A stretch of DNA of 64,000 nucleotides, from the NCBI RefSeq assembly GCF_007341385.1, contig NZ_VJYD01000004.1:1-64000 (forward strand), in the 5' to 3' direction. Source of the stretch: Flavobacterium daemonense. Lineage in GTDB: Bacteria > Bacteroidota > Bacteroidia > Flavobacteriales > Flavobacteriaceae. The position numbers were made by a program, and so were the translations under genes. Under the pieces are notes generated by a model. The model was not told where the DNA came from. It searched no databases and saw only the letters and a program-made list of their open reading frames with translations. Below are positions 1 through 8,492 of this stretch, in pieces; positions within the stretch are counted from its first letter, which is position 1, and each line of letters begins with the position of its first letter.

Positions 1-84
1 AGATTTTAGATTTTAGATTTTAGATTTTAGATTTTAGATTTTAGATTTTAGATTTTAGATTTTAGATTTTAGATTTTAGATTTT
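1..84. repeat. Heptamer tandem repeat (AGATTTT x12)
   Basis: Twelve perfect head-to-tail copies of AGATTTT fill the first 84 bases and may continue upstream of the window. The copies are followed by ttctaaaa and a stretch of ctttgcg-type repeat up to about 210. The tract contains no reading frame of interest. A related degenerate form (aaaatctaaaatctaaag) occurs just upstream of thrC near 37330-37372. Such a tract is a candidate for slipped-strand length variation. Confidence 0.95.
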
Positions 85-212
85 CTAAAAGTCGCTTTGC
101 TCCTTTTGGAATTCATCTAAAGTTTTAGCTTTGCGAGCTTAGCGTTTATTTATAAAACCTTATATATTAAAAAAATCTTAGCGCCCTTTGCGTTAAAAAT
201 AAAAAAAACAAT

Positions 213-605
213 ATGAACTTAGAAAGTCCAAAAGTTACTGTTCAGAAATCAGCTCAAGATTTATTTGATCAATTGACTGATGTAAAGAATTTTGAAAAAT
301 TAATGCCAGATAATATCGCTAAATTTGAAGTGACTGGCGAAGACTCTTTTATTTTTGGATTGAAAGGCATGCCGGAAATCAAATTGAAAATGAAAGACAA
401 AACAGCTCCAAACAAAATTGTTTTGGGTGCTGCAAGCGATAAACTTCCATTTACTTTGGTCTCTGACATTGAAAGTATTTCAGATTCTGAAAGTGCTGTT
501 CAATTGAAATTTGATGGTGAATTCAATGCTATGATGGCCATGATGATCAAAGGGCCAATCAGCAAGTTTATCGAAACTTTAGCAACTAACATGCACAAAC
601 TTTAA
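213..605 (+). CDS. SRPBCC (START-like) small protein
   Basis: This 130-residue cytoplasmic protein has no signal peptide. Its start MNLESPKVTVQKSAQDLFD and the alternating beta pattern ending in a long amphipathic helix (MIKGPISKFIETLATNMHKL region) match the SRPBCC/polyketide cyclase-like helix-grip fold, which binds hydrophobic ligands in many families. The ligand and role are unknown. It ends just before a weak terminator and a palindromic repeat, so it is either monocistronic or the last gene of an operon entering from the left. The family assignment rests on pattern only. Confidence 0.75.
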   Translation: MNLESPKVTVQKSAQDLFDQLTDVKNFEKLMPDNIAKFEVTGEDSFIFGLKGMPEIKLKMKDKTAPNKIVLGAASDKLPFTLVSDIESISDSESAVQLKFDGEFNAMMAMMIKGPISKFIETLATNMHKL

Positions 606-638
606 TAATTGTAAATTATTAATTGTGAATTATAAATG

Positions 639-669
639 AAAAAGTCCGATCTAACGATTGGCCTTTTTT
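639..669 (+). terminator. Intrinsic terminator after SRPBCC gene
   Basis: AAAAAG-CC-ATC pairs imperfectly with GAT-GG-CTTTTT around a TAAC loop and is followed by T residues. It stands just downstream of the SRPBCC stop codon. The stem has one mismatch and one wobble, so strength is uncertain. Confidence 0.6.
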
Positions 670-678
670 GTTTTTTTT

Positions 679-778
679 GTCATTTCGATGTAAAGAGAAA
701 TCACACTAGATTTTCCGTACAGAAGATCACCAATCTTTGTAGAGCTTCTAGTGAAATTTCTCCTTACATCGAAATAAC
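679..778. repeat. GTCATTTCGA palindromic element, copy 1
   Basis: This 100-base imperfect inverted repeat starts GTCATTTCGATGTAAAGAGA and ends TTACATCGAAATAAC. The centre carries CAATCTTTGTAGAG, which is shared with the copies near 37177 and 43830. It lies between the converging SRPBCC and birA genes. It resembles a non-autonomous REP/MITE-like intergenic repeat. No transposase is nearby. Confidence 0.85.
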
Positions 779-835
779 AAACGCTTCGTTTTAAAAAACT
801 TAGCATCTTAGTATCTCAGAACCTTAGCAACTTCC

Positions 836-1576
836 TCAATAAAGCATCTGAACTTCCTTAATATCAAATTCGGAAACAGAATCATCTTCGAGCAAAACCT
901 GCAATTTCCCCACAGGAGAAACACCTTGAATAATTCCCATAAAATTTTGTCCAGATGAATTAGTATCAAGATTTTTAAAAGGCATTGGAACACCTTTTCT
1001 AAAAAGCGAATTAAAATAATTATCCCAAAAAACGGAAGCTGAATCTGACCAACAATCTATTTTTTGTTTAATTTTCTCGATAATCAATTCAGGTAAAATA
1101 TCTTTATTAAGAGAATTTCCTAAAATAACTGCCAATGAAGAAGCATTTGGCAATTCATCAAAATTAGTCTGATTGACATTCAATCCTAGACCGACAACTG
1201 ACACGATTCTGCCATCACTTTTAATAGTGTTTTCAATTAGTATGCCACCAATTTTTTTATTGTATGACATAATGTCGTTTGGCCATTTTATGCTTAAATC
1301 GGGAATATTTAATGATTTTAAAACCTCAATTACACTTAATGACACTATTAAGCTTAGATTAAAAACCTGTTCGTTATTAGCAATAAAATCCTTTACCAAG
1401 GCACTCATAATTAAGTTTTTACCAGATTCGGATCGCCACTTTGCTCCCATTTGCCCTTTCCCTTTTGTCTGATTTTCAGCCGTTACCACAGTAAAATTAT
1501 CAAGTTCATCCTGGCTAGATAATGCTTTTAGAAAGTCGTTTGTAGAATCTATGGCATCGAGTTTGATTAGTTTCAT
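836..1576 (-). CDS. birA: Biotin--[acetyl-CoA-carboxylase] ligase
   Basis: The product is a 246-residue biotin protein ligase that activates biotin as biotinyl-AMP and attaches it to the carrier lysine of acetyl-CoA carboxylase and related carboxylases in the cytoplasm. Visible motifs are GKGQMGAKW (about 39-47), SIKWPND (95-101), KKIGGILIE (107-115) and VVGLGLNVNQ. There is no N-terminal helix-turn-helix, so it is a monofunctional (group I) enzyme and not a repressor. It is divergent from rsfS across about 90 bases. Its 3' end faces the palindromic element at 679-778. Confidence 0.95.
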   Translation of the reverse strand: MKLIKLDAIDSTNDFLKALSSQDELDNFTVVTAENQTKGKGQMGAKWRSESGKNLIMSALVKDFIANNEQVFNLSLIVSLSVIEVLKSLNIPDLSIKWPNDIMSYNKKIGGILIENTIKSDGRIVSVVGLGLNVNQTNFDELPNASSLAVILGNSLNKDILPELIIEKIKQKIDCWSDSASVFWDNYFNSLFRKGVPMPFKNLDTNSSGQNFMGIIQGVSPVGKLQVLLEDDSVSEFDIKEVQMLY

Positions 1577-1669
1577 CCAAGTAATTTATAATAACTTAAT
1601 TTAATATTTTGTTAAGGTTCAAAAATAATCACAAAATTTGGTAACTTTACAAATTCATAAAAATAATTC

Positions 1670-2041
1670 ATGGCGAAAAAGACTATTAATAATGATGTTC
1701 TACTGGCGAACATAATCAAAGGGATTGAGGAAGTAAAAGGAAATGATATCGATATTCTTGACTTAAGAGAAATAGATACGGCTGTATGTGACTATTTTGT
1801 CATTTGCAATGGATCTTCAAACACCCAAGTTAACGCCATCGTAAACTCTATTCAAAAAACAGTATCTAAAGACTTAAAAGATAAACCTTGGCACGTAGAA
1901 GGAACCGATAACGCAGAATGGGTTCTGATGGATTATGTGCATATCGTGGTACATGTTTTCCAAAAACACATTCGTGAATACTATAATATCGAGAGCCTTT
2001 GGGGTGACGCCAAAATAACTACAATCGAAAACAAATACTAA
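1670..2041 (+). CDS. rsfS: Ribosome silencing factor RsfS
   Basis: This 123-residue protein belongs to the RsfS/Iojap family, which binds ribosomal protein uL14 and blocks joining of the subunits in starved cells. The hallmark segments are DIDILDLREI (about 26-35), the CDYFVICNGSS segment (40-50), KPWHVEG, EWVLMDYVHIVVHVF (90-104) and the YYNIESLWGDA tail. It is the first gene of an operon and stands only 15 bases upstream of ftsH. Confidence 0.95.
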   Translation: MAKKTINNDVLLANIIKGIEEVKGNDIDILDLREIDTAVCDYFVICNGSSNTQVNAIVNSIQKTVSKDLKDKPWHVEGTDNAEWVLMDYVHIVVHVFQKHIREYYNIESLWGDAKITTIENKY

Positions 2042-2056
2042 AGAAAAATTTTTCTA

Positions 2057-3982
2057 ATGGCTAAAGATAATAATCCAAATCCGAATAAATTTAAAATAAG
2101 TCCTTGGTTAATTTACACCGCAATACTTCTAGTTTTTTTATTTATAAGTTTTGCAACCGGAGGATCTAACTTAAGCGAGCCTGCTCAATTGACTTCTTCT
2201 AAATTCAATACGTTGTTAGAAAAAGGACAAATTGAAAAAGTTATCGTTTATAATAAAGCTGAAGCTGAAGTTTACTTGACTCCTGCAGCTCTAAAAGACA
2301 AAGCAAACGAGAAAGTCTCTAAAGATATCTTTAAAAACCCTAACAAAGGGCCACATTATACTTTAGAAATTGGTAACGACCAAATCTTCCAAACTAAACT
2401 TGAAAAAGCTGTTGGTGAAGGAAAATTAAAAGATTTCAATTTCCTTCAAAAAAACAATTGGAGCGATATTTTAATCAGCTTGCTTCCTATCATCATCATT
2501 ATTGGTGTATGGATTTTCATCATGCGTAAAATGTCTGGCGGAGGCGCTGGCGGAGGCGGACAAATTTTCAATATTGGAAAATCAAAAGCTAAACTTTTTG
2601 ACGAAAAAACAGACATCAAAACAACTTTTAAAGATGTTGCAGGTCTAGAAGGTGCGAAAGAAGAAATTCAAGAAATTGTTGAATTCCTTAAAAATCCTGA
2701 AAAATATACAAACCTTGGAGGTAAAATCCCAAAAGGCGCTTTACTTGTAGGACCTCCGGGAACTGGTAAAACGTTGCTTGCAAAAGCGGTTGCAGGTGAA
2801 GCTCAAGTTCCATTCTTCTCATTGTCAGGTTCTGACTTCGTTGAAATGTTTGTGGGTGTAGGTGCATCTCGTGTACGTGATTTATTCAAACAAGCAAAAG
2901 AAAAATCTCCTGCAATCATTTTCATTGATGAGATTGATGCTGTTGGTAGAGCAAGAGGAAAAAGCAATATGTCAGGCGGAAACGACGAGAGAGAAAACAC
3001 TCTGAACCAATTATTGACAGAAATGGATGGTTTTGGTACCAACTCAAATGTAATTGTTTTGGCTGCAACAAACAGAGCTGACGTTCTTGACAAAGCTTTA
3101 ATGCGTGCAGGACGTTTTGACAGACAAATTTTTGTTGACTTACCAGACATTCGTGAAAGAGCTGAAATTTTCCAAGTTCACTTAAAACCAATTAAAAAAG
3201 TTGAAGGTCTTGATCTTGATTTCTTAGCAAAACAAACTCCAGGTTTTTCTGGTGCTGATATTGCAAATGTATGTAACGAAGCTGCATTAATTGCCGCAAG
3301 AAACAACAAAGATGCAGTTGATAGACAAGATTTCCTTGATGCTGTAGACAGAATCATCGGTGGTCTTGAAAAGAAAAACAAAATCATTACGCCAGAAGAG
3401 AAAAGAGCAATCGCAATTCACGAAGCTGGTCACGCAACTGTAAGCTGGATGTTGGAACATGCTGCCCCACTTATTAAAGTAACTATTGTTCCTCGTGGAC
3501 AAAGTTTAGGAGCTGCTTGGTACTTGCCAGAAGAAAGACAAATCGTTAGAACAGATCAAATGCTTGACGAAATGTGTGCAACTATGGGCGGAAGAGCTGC
3601 TGAAAAAGTAACTTTTGACAGAATTTCGACTGGTGCATTAAGCGATTTGGAAAAAGTAACGCGCCAAGCTCGTGCAATGGTAACGATTTATGGTTTGAAT
3701 GATAAAATCGGAAACGTTACTTATTACGATTCAAGCGGACAAAGCGAATACAACTTTTCAAAACCATATTCTGACGAAACAGCAAAAATTATTGACGCTG
3801 AAATTTCAGAATTAATTGAAGGCCAATACCAAAGAGCTATTCAAATTCTTGAAGAAAACAAAGACAAGTTAAATCAGCTTGCTGATATCTTAATAGAAAA
3901 AGAAGTTATCTTTAAAGATGACTTAGAAACTATTTTCGGAAAACGCACTTTTGATAAAAATCTGGAAGAAGTGGTTTCGTAA
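2057..3982 (+). CDS. ftsH: ATP-dependent zinc metalloprotease FtsH
   Basis: This 641-residue membrane-bound AAA+ protease degrades misfolded and regulatory membrane and cytosolic proteins. Transmembrane helices lie at about 17-34 and 137-157, with a short extracytoplasmic domain between them. A Gly-rich linker follows at 160-168. The AAA domain shows GPPGTGKT (232-239), IIFIDE (288-293) and the [20 protein letters not shown] second region of homology (about 337-356). The zinc-protease motif is HEAGH (455-459). Length and order are normal. In this operon it precedes the lipid genes, which fits the known FtsH link to lipid balance, though that link is inferred here. Confidence 0.98.
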   Translation: MAKDNNPNPNKFKISPWLIYTAILLVFLFISFATGGSNLSEPAQLTSSKFNTLLEKGQIEKVIVYNKAEAEVYLTPAALKDKANEKVSKDIFKNPNKGPHYTLEIGNDQIFQTKLEKAVGEGKLKDFNFLQKNNWSDILISLLPIIIIIGVWIFIMRKMSGGGAGGGGQIFNIGKSKAKLFDEKTDIKTTFKDVAGLEGAKEEIQEIVEFLKNPEKYTNLGGKIPKGALLVGPPGTGKTLLAKAVAGEAQVPFFSLSGSDFVEMFVGVGASRVRDLFKQAKEKSPAIIFIDEIDAVGRARGKSNMSGGNDERENTLNQLLTEMDGFGTNSNVIVLAATNRADVLDKALMRAGRFDRQIFVDLPDIRERAEIFQVHLKPIKKVEGLDLDFLAKQTPGFSGADIANVCNEAALIAARNNKDAVDRQDFLDAVDRIIGGLEKKNKIITPEEKRAIAIHEAGHATVSWMLEHAAPLIKVTIVPRGQSLGAAWYLPEERQIVRTDQMLDEMCATMGGRAAEKVTFDRISTGALSDLEKVTRQARAMVTIYGLNDKIGNVTYYDSSGQSEYNFSKPYSDETAKIIDAEISELIEGQYQRAIQILEENKDKLNQLADILIEKEVIFKDDLETIFGKRTFDKNLEEVVS

Positions 3983-4009
3983 ATAATTCAGAAATATGTA
4001 ATATTTTTT

Positions 4010-4051
4010 AAAATCTTAATTCAAAATAGCCTTTTGAATTAAGATTTTTTT
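4010..4051 (+). terminator. Strong hairpin terminator after ftsH
   Basis: A perfect 17-base stem (AAAATCTTAATTCAAAA with its complement) closes a TAGCC loop and runs into a T tract. It lies between ftsH and the LUD gene. A TATCTTTG box overlaps its 3' end (4051-4058), so the LUD-cdsA-psd genes may have their own promoter. No -33 element at the usual spacing was seen. Confidence 0.85.
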
Positions 4052-4096
4052 ATCTTTGAACGTTTTCAATTAACATGTAAAGTATTTCATATAAAA

Positions 4097-4702
4097 ATGA
4101 ATTTTTTCAAAAAAATATTTGGTTCCAGTGAAGCCGCTTCTGATGAAGAAAATGAAAGCGAATACGGAAGAAATCCTATTCAAAACAGTCATTTATCTAT
4201 AGACGAACAATTCATTTTCAATTTTAAGAAAAATGGTGGCAAATTTTTGTATTGTGAAAACACACAAGAAGTTGCTGAACAATTTGAAAATATTTTAGAA
4301 GAAAATGATTGGTTTGAAAATGAAGTTTTATGTTACGAGCCGGGTCTTTTTCATTTATTAGAAGAAAATAAACTACCTCATATTTCACCAAAAAGCCCAA
4401 AATTCTTATTGGCTTCATGTGAAAATTTAATTGCTGATGAAGGTTCTATTTTGTTTTCGTCTAAACAAATCAGACAAGACAAACCCAACGAGCTTCCGGC
4501 AAATATTGTAATTATTGCTACTACAAGTCAGATTCTACCAATGAAAAGCGACGGATTAAGTGCAATTAAACGCAAATACGAAAGAGACTATCCTACCAAC
4601 ATTACCACTATAAAATATTTCGAAAAGGCAAAAGAGGAAGATTTTACGCAATACGGAAGTGTTGCGAAGAATCTTTATTTATTGCTTTTAGAAGATCTTT
4701 AA
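4097..4702 (+). CDS. LUD domain (LutC/YkgG-like) protein
   Basis: This 201-residue soluble protein has the C-terminal pattern of LUD-domain proteins: LLASCENLIADEGSILFSS (about 116-134) followed by LPANIVIIATTSQILP. Classic LutC proteins act with the Fe-S proteins LutA and LutB in lactate oxidation, but those partners are absent here. In this window the gene instead joins cdsA with a one-base gap, so its function is probably different and remains unknown. The acidic N-terminus (EAASDEENESEYG) is lineage-specific. Confidence 0.8.
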   Translation: MNFFKKIFGSSEAASDEENESEYGRNPIQNSHLSIDEQFIFNFKKNGGKFLYCENTQEVAEQFENILEENDWFENEVLCYEPGLFHLLEENKLPHISPKSPKFLLASCENLIADEGSILFSSKQIRQDKPNELPANIVIIATTSQILPMKSDGLSAIKRKYERDYPTNITTIKYFEKAKEEDFTQYGSVAKNLYLLLLEDL

Positions 4703-4703
4703 G

Positions 4704-5594
4704 ATGAACGAAACACTGAAGAGAACCATTTCTGGTGCTGTTTATATCGCTTTGCTGCTTACCTCTATTCTGTTTTCGACTGAAAGCTTTATTGTTCTTT
4801 TTGGTATCTTCTTAATTATCACAATTTATGAATTTTCCAATTTAGTGAACCTGAATAAAATATTTTCTATTTTATTTGGAACTATATTATTTTCTGCCAT
4901 TATACTTGTTAGTCATTATAATAAGCAAACTACTGCATATTTAAATGATTTATTTGGCGCAAATCTTGACTTAAGTACCAATATCAAACAATTAGACTTA
5001 ATACTTTTAGCAGTTACGCTGGTAATATCTATCAAATGCATTCTGTTTTTATTTTATGATTCGGTTCAAAAAATAAGTACTTCTTCTAAATATTTGTATT
5101 TATTAGGTTATATCACTCTTCCATTTATTTTTATTGTAAAAATTTCCTTTGGAACTAATGATTATAACCCGAAAATTATTCTTGGGCTATTCATTTTAAT
5201 CTGGACCAACGATACTTTTGCGTATTTGGTTGGAAAATCAATGGGTAAGCATAAGTTATTTGAACGTGTTTCTCCTAAAAAAACAATCGAAGGTTTTTTA
5301 GGCGGAGCTGTATTTGCCGCTTTCGCCGGTTTTTTAATATCAAAATTATACATTCAGCCCAAACCTGAGTTTAGCAATAAATCAATTTTAATTTGGACAA
5401 CGATCGCAATAATTGTGAGTATCTTTGGCACAATTGGAGATTTAATCGAATCCAAATTTAAACGAATTGCAGGCGTAAAAGACAGTGGTTCAATTATGCC
5501 AGGCCATGGAGGTATTTTAGATCGTTTAGATAGTGTTATATTTGTAGCACCAATTATATTTTTATTTTATCAAATTTTATATTATGTTTCATAA
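4704..5594 (+). CDS. cdsA: Phosphatidate cytidylyltransferase
   Basis: CdsA makes CDP-diacylglycerol from phosphatidic acid and CTP at the inner membrane. The 296-residue protein has about seven to eight hydrophobic helices. The C-terminal signature is clear: RVSPKKTIEGFLGG (about 193-206), then GDLIESKFKRIAGVKDSGSI and PGHGGILDRLDS (about 245-280). The 3' end overlaps psd by 11 bases, which implies translational coupling of the two phospholipid enzymes. Confidence 0.97.
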   Translation: MNETLKRTISGAVYIALLLTSILFSTESFIVLFGIFLIITIYEFSNLVNLNKIFSILFGTILFSAIILVSHYNKQTTAYLNDLFGANLDLSTNIKQLDLILLAVTLVISIKCILFLFYDSVQKISTSSKYLYLLGYITLPFIFIVKISFGTNDYNPKIILGLFILIWTNDTFAYLVGKSMGKHKLFERVSPKKTIEGFLGGAVFAAFAGFLISKLYIQPKPEFSNKSILIWTTIAIIVSIFGTIGDLIESKFKRIAGVKDSGSIMPGHGGILDRLDSVIFVAPIIFLFYQILYYVS

Positions 5595-6237
5595 AGAAGG
5601 AGGACCATCTATTTTACTAGGTACAATTTTTGCCGTTGCTGTACTGTTAATTGCTGAAAAATTTATAGGTATTACCTGGCTGAGAATGCTTGTTCAAATT
5701 GCTGGCGTAGTAGTTTTGATTATTATTCTGCAATTTTTCAGAAACCCAAAAAGAATTGCAATTCGCAACAGCGATCACATCCTTGCGCCTGTAGATGGAA
5801 AAGTTGTGGTTATCGAAGAAGTTTACGAAGGTGAATATTTTAAAGATAAACGTTTGCAGGTTTCTATTTTCATGTCACCTATAAACGTACACGTTACTCG
5901 TTATGCGATGGACGGAATTATAAAATTCAGTAAATATCATCCTGGAAAATTTTTGGTAGCATGGCATCCAAAAGCAAGCGAGGAAAATGAAAGAACTACA
6001 GTGGTAATCGAAAATGATACTTTTGGAGCTGTTCTTTACAGACAAATCGCTGGAGCATTAGCAAGAAGAATTGTAAATTATGCAAATGAAGGCATGCAAG
6101 TTGTTCAAGGTACTGATGCTGGATTTATTAAATTTGGTTCGAGAGTAGATTTATTTTTACCTTTAGGTACTCCAATTGATGTTGTTTTAGGACAAAAAGC
6201 AATTGGCGGAAAAACAATTATTGCTACAAAAGCTTAA
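5584..6237 (+). CDS. psd: Phosphatidylserine decarboxylase family protein
   Basis: This enzyme converts phosphatidylserine to phosphatidylethanolamine. The 217-residue form is the short PSD-A/archaeal-type protein. A membrane anchor covers about 10-52. LAPVDGKVV (68-76) and MSPINVHVTR (97-106) are the conserved blocks. The self-cleavage site that yields the pyruvoyl group is the FGS motif, with Gly185-Ser186. It overlaps cdsA by 11 bases and its stop codon shares one base with the start of the acyl-CoA-binding protein gene. Confidence 0.95.
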   Translation: MFHKEGGPSILLGTIFAVAVLLIAEKFIGITWLRMLVQIAGVVVLIIILQFFRNPKRIAIRNSDHILAPVDGKVVVIEEVYEGEYFKDKRLQVSIFMSPINVHVTRYAMDGIIKFSKYHPGKFLVAWHPKASEENERTTVVIENDTFGAVLYRQIAGALARRIVNYANEGMQVVQGTDAGFIKFGSRVDLFLPLGTPIDVVLGQKAIGGKTIIATKA

Positions 6238-6506
6238 TGACCAAAAAAGATTTAGATACACGTTTCGCAGAGGCTGTCGAAAATGCTCTAAAAATGACAC
6301 AGGCCTCACTGCCTCAAGATGTGCAGTTGCGACTTTATGCTTATTACAAACAAGCAACTTTTGGAACAGCAGTCTACAATCAATCTCAAAATTTTGACTT
6401 AAGAGATGCTTTCAAAACAAATGCATGGATGCAGATCAGTCATATCTCGATTGAAGAAGCGAAAGAAAGTTATATCGAAATCATTAATTCACTAACATCA
6501 AAATAA
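6237..6506 (+). CDS. Acyl-CoA-binding protein
   Basis: This 89-residue four-helix protein carries long-chain acyl-CoA. Family landmarks are DVQLRLYAYYKQATFG (about 28-43), a central KTNAWMQI stretch and EEAKESYIEIINSL near the C-terminus. The start codon overlaps the psd stop (taatg), so it is co-translated with psd. Its place behind cdsA-psd suggests that it supplies or buffers acyl chains for membrane lipid synthesis, which is an inference. Confidence 0.9.
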   Translation: MTKKDLDTRFAEAVENALKMTQASLPQDVQLRLYAYYKQATFGTAVYNQSQNFDLRDAFKTNAWMQISHISIEEAKESYIEIINSLTSK

Positions 6507-6514
6507 ATTACATT

Positions 6515-7297
6515 ATGAAGAAAAACATTACTCGTTTTGGCATTTTGGCTTCATTTTTCGTATTATTTTCATGTAATGACAGCAATAAACTTACCGAAGT
6601 TGTTGAAGTTCCTTTGCCAACAAAAGAAGAAAAAATTACGATTGGATCGCCTGATGAAGTTACGGTTGCGCCGGGTTCTTTTGGAATTACAAAGCTGCCT
6701 TTCGGCTACGATGGCTTAGCACCAGATATTCGTTCTCTTACTTTAGAAACTCATTATTCTAAACATTATGTTTCGTATACAAATAATTTCAACAAAGAAA
6801 TTGTTTCAACGGAATATGAAAATATGCCTATTGAGGATATTTTAAAGAAAATGGATCTCAGCAATGCAAAACTTCGTCAAAATGCTGGTGGTTATTATAA
6901 CCACACGATGTATTTTAATCTTTTGACGCAAAAAGAACAAACACCAAAAGACACACTTGCTGGATCAATAAATAAGGAATTTGGGTCTTTTAATAATTTA
7001 ACAAATCAGTTTAAAGCGCAAGCAGAAAAACAATTTGGATCTGGATGGGTTTGGTTGGTTGTGGATCGTTATGGCAAACTCCAAATAACAACTACAGAAA
7101 ATCAGGATAACCCTTTAATGAAAAATGCCTTGATTCCGGGAACTCCAATTTTAGGAATTGATTTATGGGAACATGCTTATTATCTTGATTACCAAAACAG
7201 AAAAGGAAGTTATATTGATGCTTTTTACAAACACATAAATTGGGAAAAAGCAAATGAATATTACAAAGAGGCTTTAACGAAAGTTAAAAAAGTATAA
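6515..7297 (+). CDS. Lipoprotein Fe/Mn superoxide dismutase
   Basis: This 260-residue protein has a lipoprotein signal ending FVLFSC with the lipidated Cys at 20. A Fe/Mn SOD follows: LPFGYDGLAPDI, the THYSKHY helix with the first metal His, NHTMYFNLL (second His), GSGWVWLVVD, and DLWEHAYYLDYQNRKGSYI with the Asp and the third His ligand. It is longer than cytoplasmic SodA/B by the signal and a linker of about 40 residues. It should act outside the cytoplasm against superoxide. It is the last gene of the lipid operon and ends at a strong terminator. Metal preference cannot be judged. Confidence 0.93.
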   Translation: MKKNITRFGILASFFVLFSCNDSNKLTEVVEVPLPTKEEKITIGSPDEVTVAPGSFGITKLPFGYDGLAPDIRSLTLETHYSKHYVSYTNNFNKEIVSTEYENMPIEDILKKMDLSNAKLRQNAGGYYNHTMYFNLLTQKEQTPKDTLAGSINKEFGSFNNLTNQFKAQAEKQFGSGWVWLVVDRYGKLQITTTENQDNPLMKNALIPGTPILGIDLWEHAYYLDYQNRKGSYIDAFYKHINWEKANEYYKEALTKVKKV

Positions 7298-7301
7298 ATT
7301 T

Positions 7302-7338
7302 AAAAAAAGCTGATACAAAACAAGTATCAGCTTTTTTT
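7302..7338 (+). terminator. Terminator after SOD gene
   Basis: A perfect stem, A-run plus GCTGATAC with GTATCAGC plus T-run, closes an AAAACAA loop. It ends the rsfS-to-SOD operon. Confidence 0.93.
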
Positions 7339-7366
7339 GTATCTTAATGTTCTGATTTAAAAGAAC

Positions 7367-8425
7367 ATGAAAGATATCGCCAAACGTTTTACAGAAAATC
7401 CCCTATTATCGCCAAAAGATCTGCGCGCAAGCCATGATGGATTAGAGATTACTTGCCTGTTGAATCCAGGAGTTTTTCAATTCCAAAATAAAATTTGGCT
7501 GGCCGTACGCGTAGCTGAAAGACCGAAACAAATTGAAAGCAGTATTTCATTTCCTGTTTTAACTGATCTTGGCGCTATCGAAATTATCGAAATCATAAAA
7601 GATCATCCAGAATTAACTGCAACAGACGCGCGTGTTATCAACTATCAAGGCGCTGATTACTTAACGACTTTATCTCATATTAGACTTCTATGCAGCGATG
7701 GCGGGCGTCACTTTTACGAACCCGAAGGTTATCCACATCTTGTTGGCGAAGGAATTCTGGAGGCATTTGGAATCGAAGATTGTCGTGTTTCGTTAATTGA
7801 AGGAAAATATTACCTGACATTTACTTCTGTATCAAGCAATGGCGTTGGCGTGGGATTGCGGACTACAACAGACTGGAAAGTTTTTCAAAAACACGGAATG
7901 ATTTTACCGCCCCATAATAAAGATTGTGCCATTTTTGAAGAAAAGATAAACGGATTGTTTTACGCTCTGCATCGTCCGAGCAGTGTTGATATTGGAGGAA
8001 ATTATATTTGGATTGCATCATCTCCAGACGGTATTCACTGGGGAAATCATAAATGTATTGTGAGGACCCGAAAACAATATTGGGACAGTAAAAGAGTTGG
8101 TGCAGGCGCTGCGCCCATCAAAACTGAAAAAGGCTGGCTAGAAATTTATCATGGAGCCAATGAACAACATCAATATTGCTTAGGTGCATTTTTAATGGAT
8201 TTGAATGATCCATCAAAAGTGATTTCGAGAACTGAAGACCCAATTATGTTTCCTTCAACCGATTATGAATTAAGCGGTTTTTTCGGAAACGTTGTTTTTA
8301 CTAATGGACATATACTTGATTCTGACAACGATACTCTGACAGTTTATTACGGAGCTTCTGATGAATTTGTTTGTGGTGCTCTATTTTCAATCAAAGAAAT
8401 TCTTTCGCTTTTAAAAGATTTATAA
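7367..8425 (+). CDS. GH130 family glycoside phosphorylase/hydrolase
   Basis: This 352-residue five-bladed beta-propeller enzyme shows the GH130 pattern. The N-terminal block is NPLLSPKDLRASHDGLEIT, then NPGVFQFQNKIWLAVRVAER, GIEDCRVSLIEGKYYLTFTS (about 135-154), DCAIFEEKINGLFYALHRPS and the WDSKRVGAGAAPIKTEKGW block. GH130 enzymes mostly phosphorolyse or hydrolyse beta-mannosides such as mannosyl-glucose or mannooligosaccharides. No signal peptide is visible, so it is likely cytoplasmic, which fits a phosphorylase. The exact substrate cannot be read from sequence. Confidence 0.88.
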   Translation: MKDIAKRFTENPLLSPKDLRASHDGLEITCLLNPGVFQFQNKIWLAVRVAERPKQIESSISFPVLTDLGAIEIIEIIKDHPELTATDARVINYQGADYLTTLSHIRLLCSDGGRHFYEPEGYPHLVGEGILEAFGIEDCRVSLIEGKYYLTFTSVSSNGVGVGLRTTTDWKVFQKHGMILPPHNKDCAIFEEKINGLFYALHRPSSVDIGGNYIWIASSPDGIHWGNHKCIVRTRKQYWDSKRVGAGAAPIKTEKGWLEIYHGANEQHQYCLGAFLMDLNDPSKVISRTEDPIMFPSTDYELSGFFGNVVFTNGHILDSDNDTLTVYYGASDEFVCGALFSIKEILSLLKDL

Positions 8426-8433
8426 AACAAAAA

Positions 8434-8467
8434 AACTTGTTTAGATTCAATTAATCCAAACAAGTTT
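8434..8467. terminator. Bidirectional terminator between GH130 and GH13
   Basis: AAACTTGTT pairs with AACAAGTTT, with a second GATT/AATC helix inside. A-rich and T-containing flanks lie on either side. It sits between convergent genes, so it may serve both. Confidence 0.75.
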
Positions 8468-8492
8468 CATTTAATTCAAAATCGTTCTTTTT

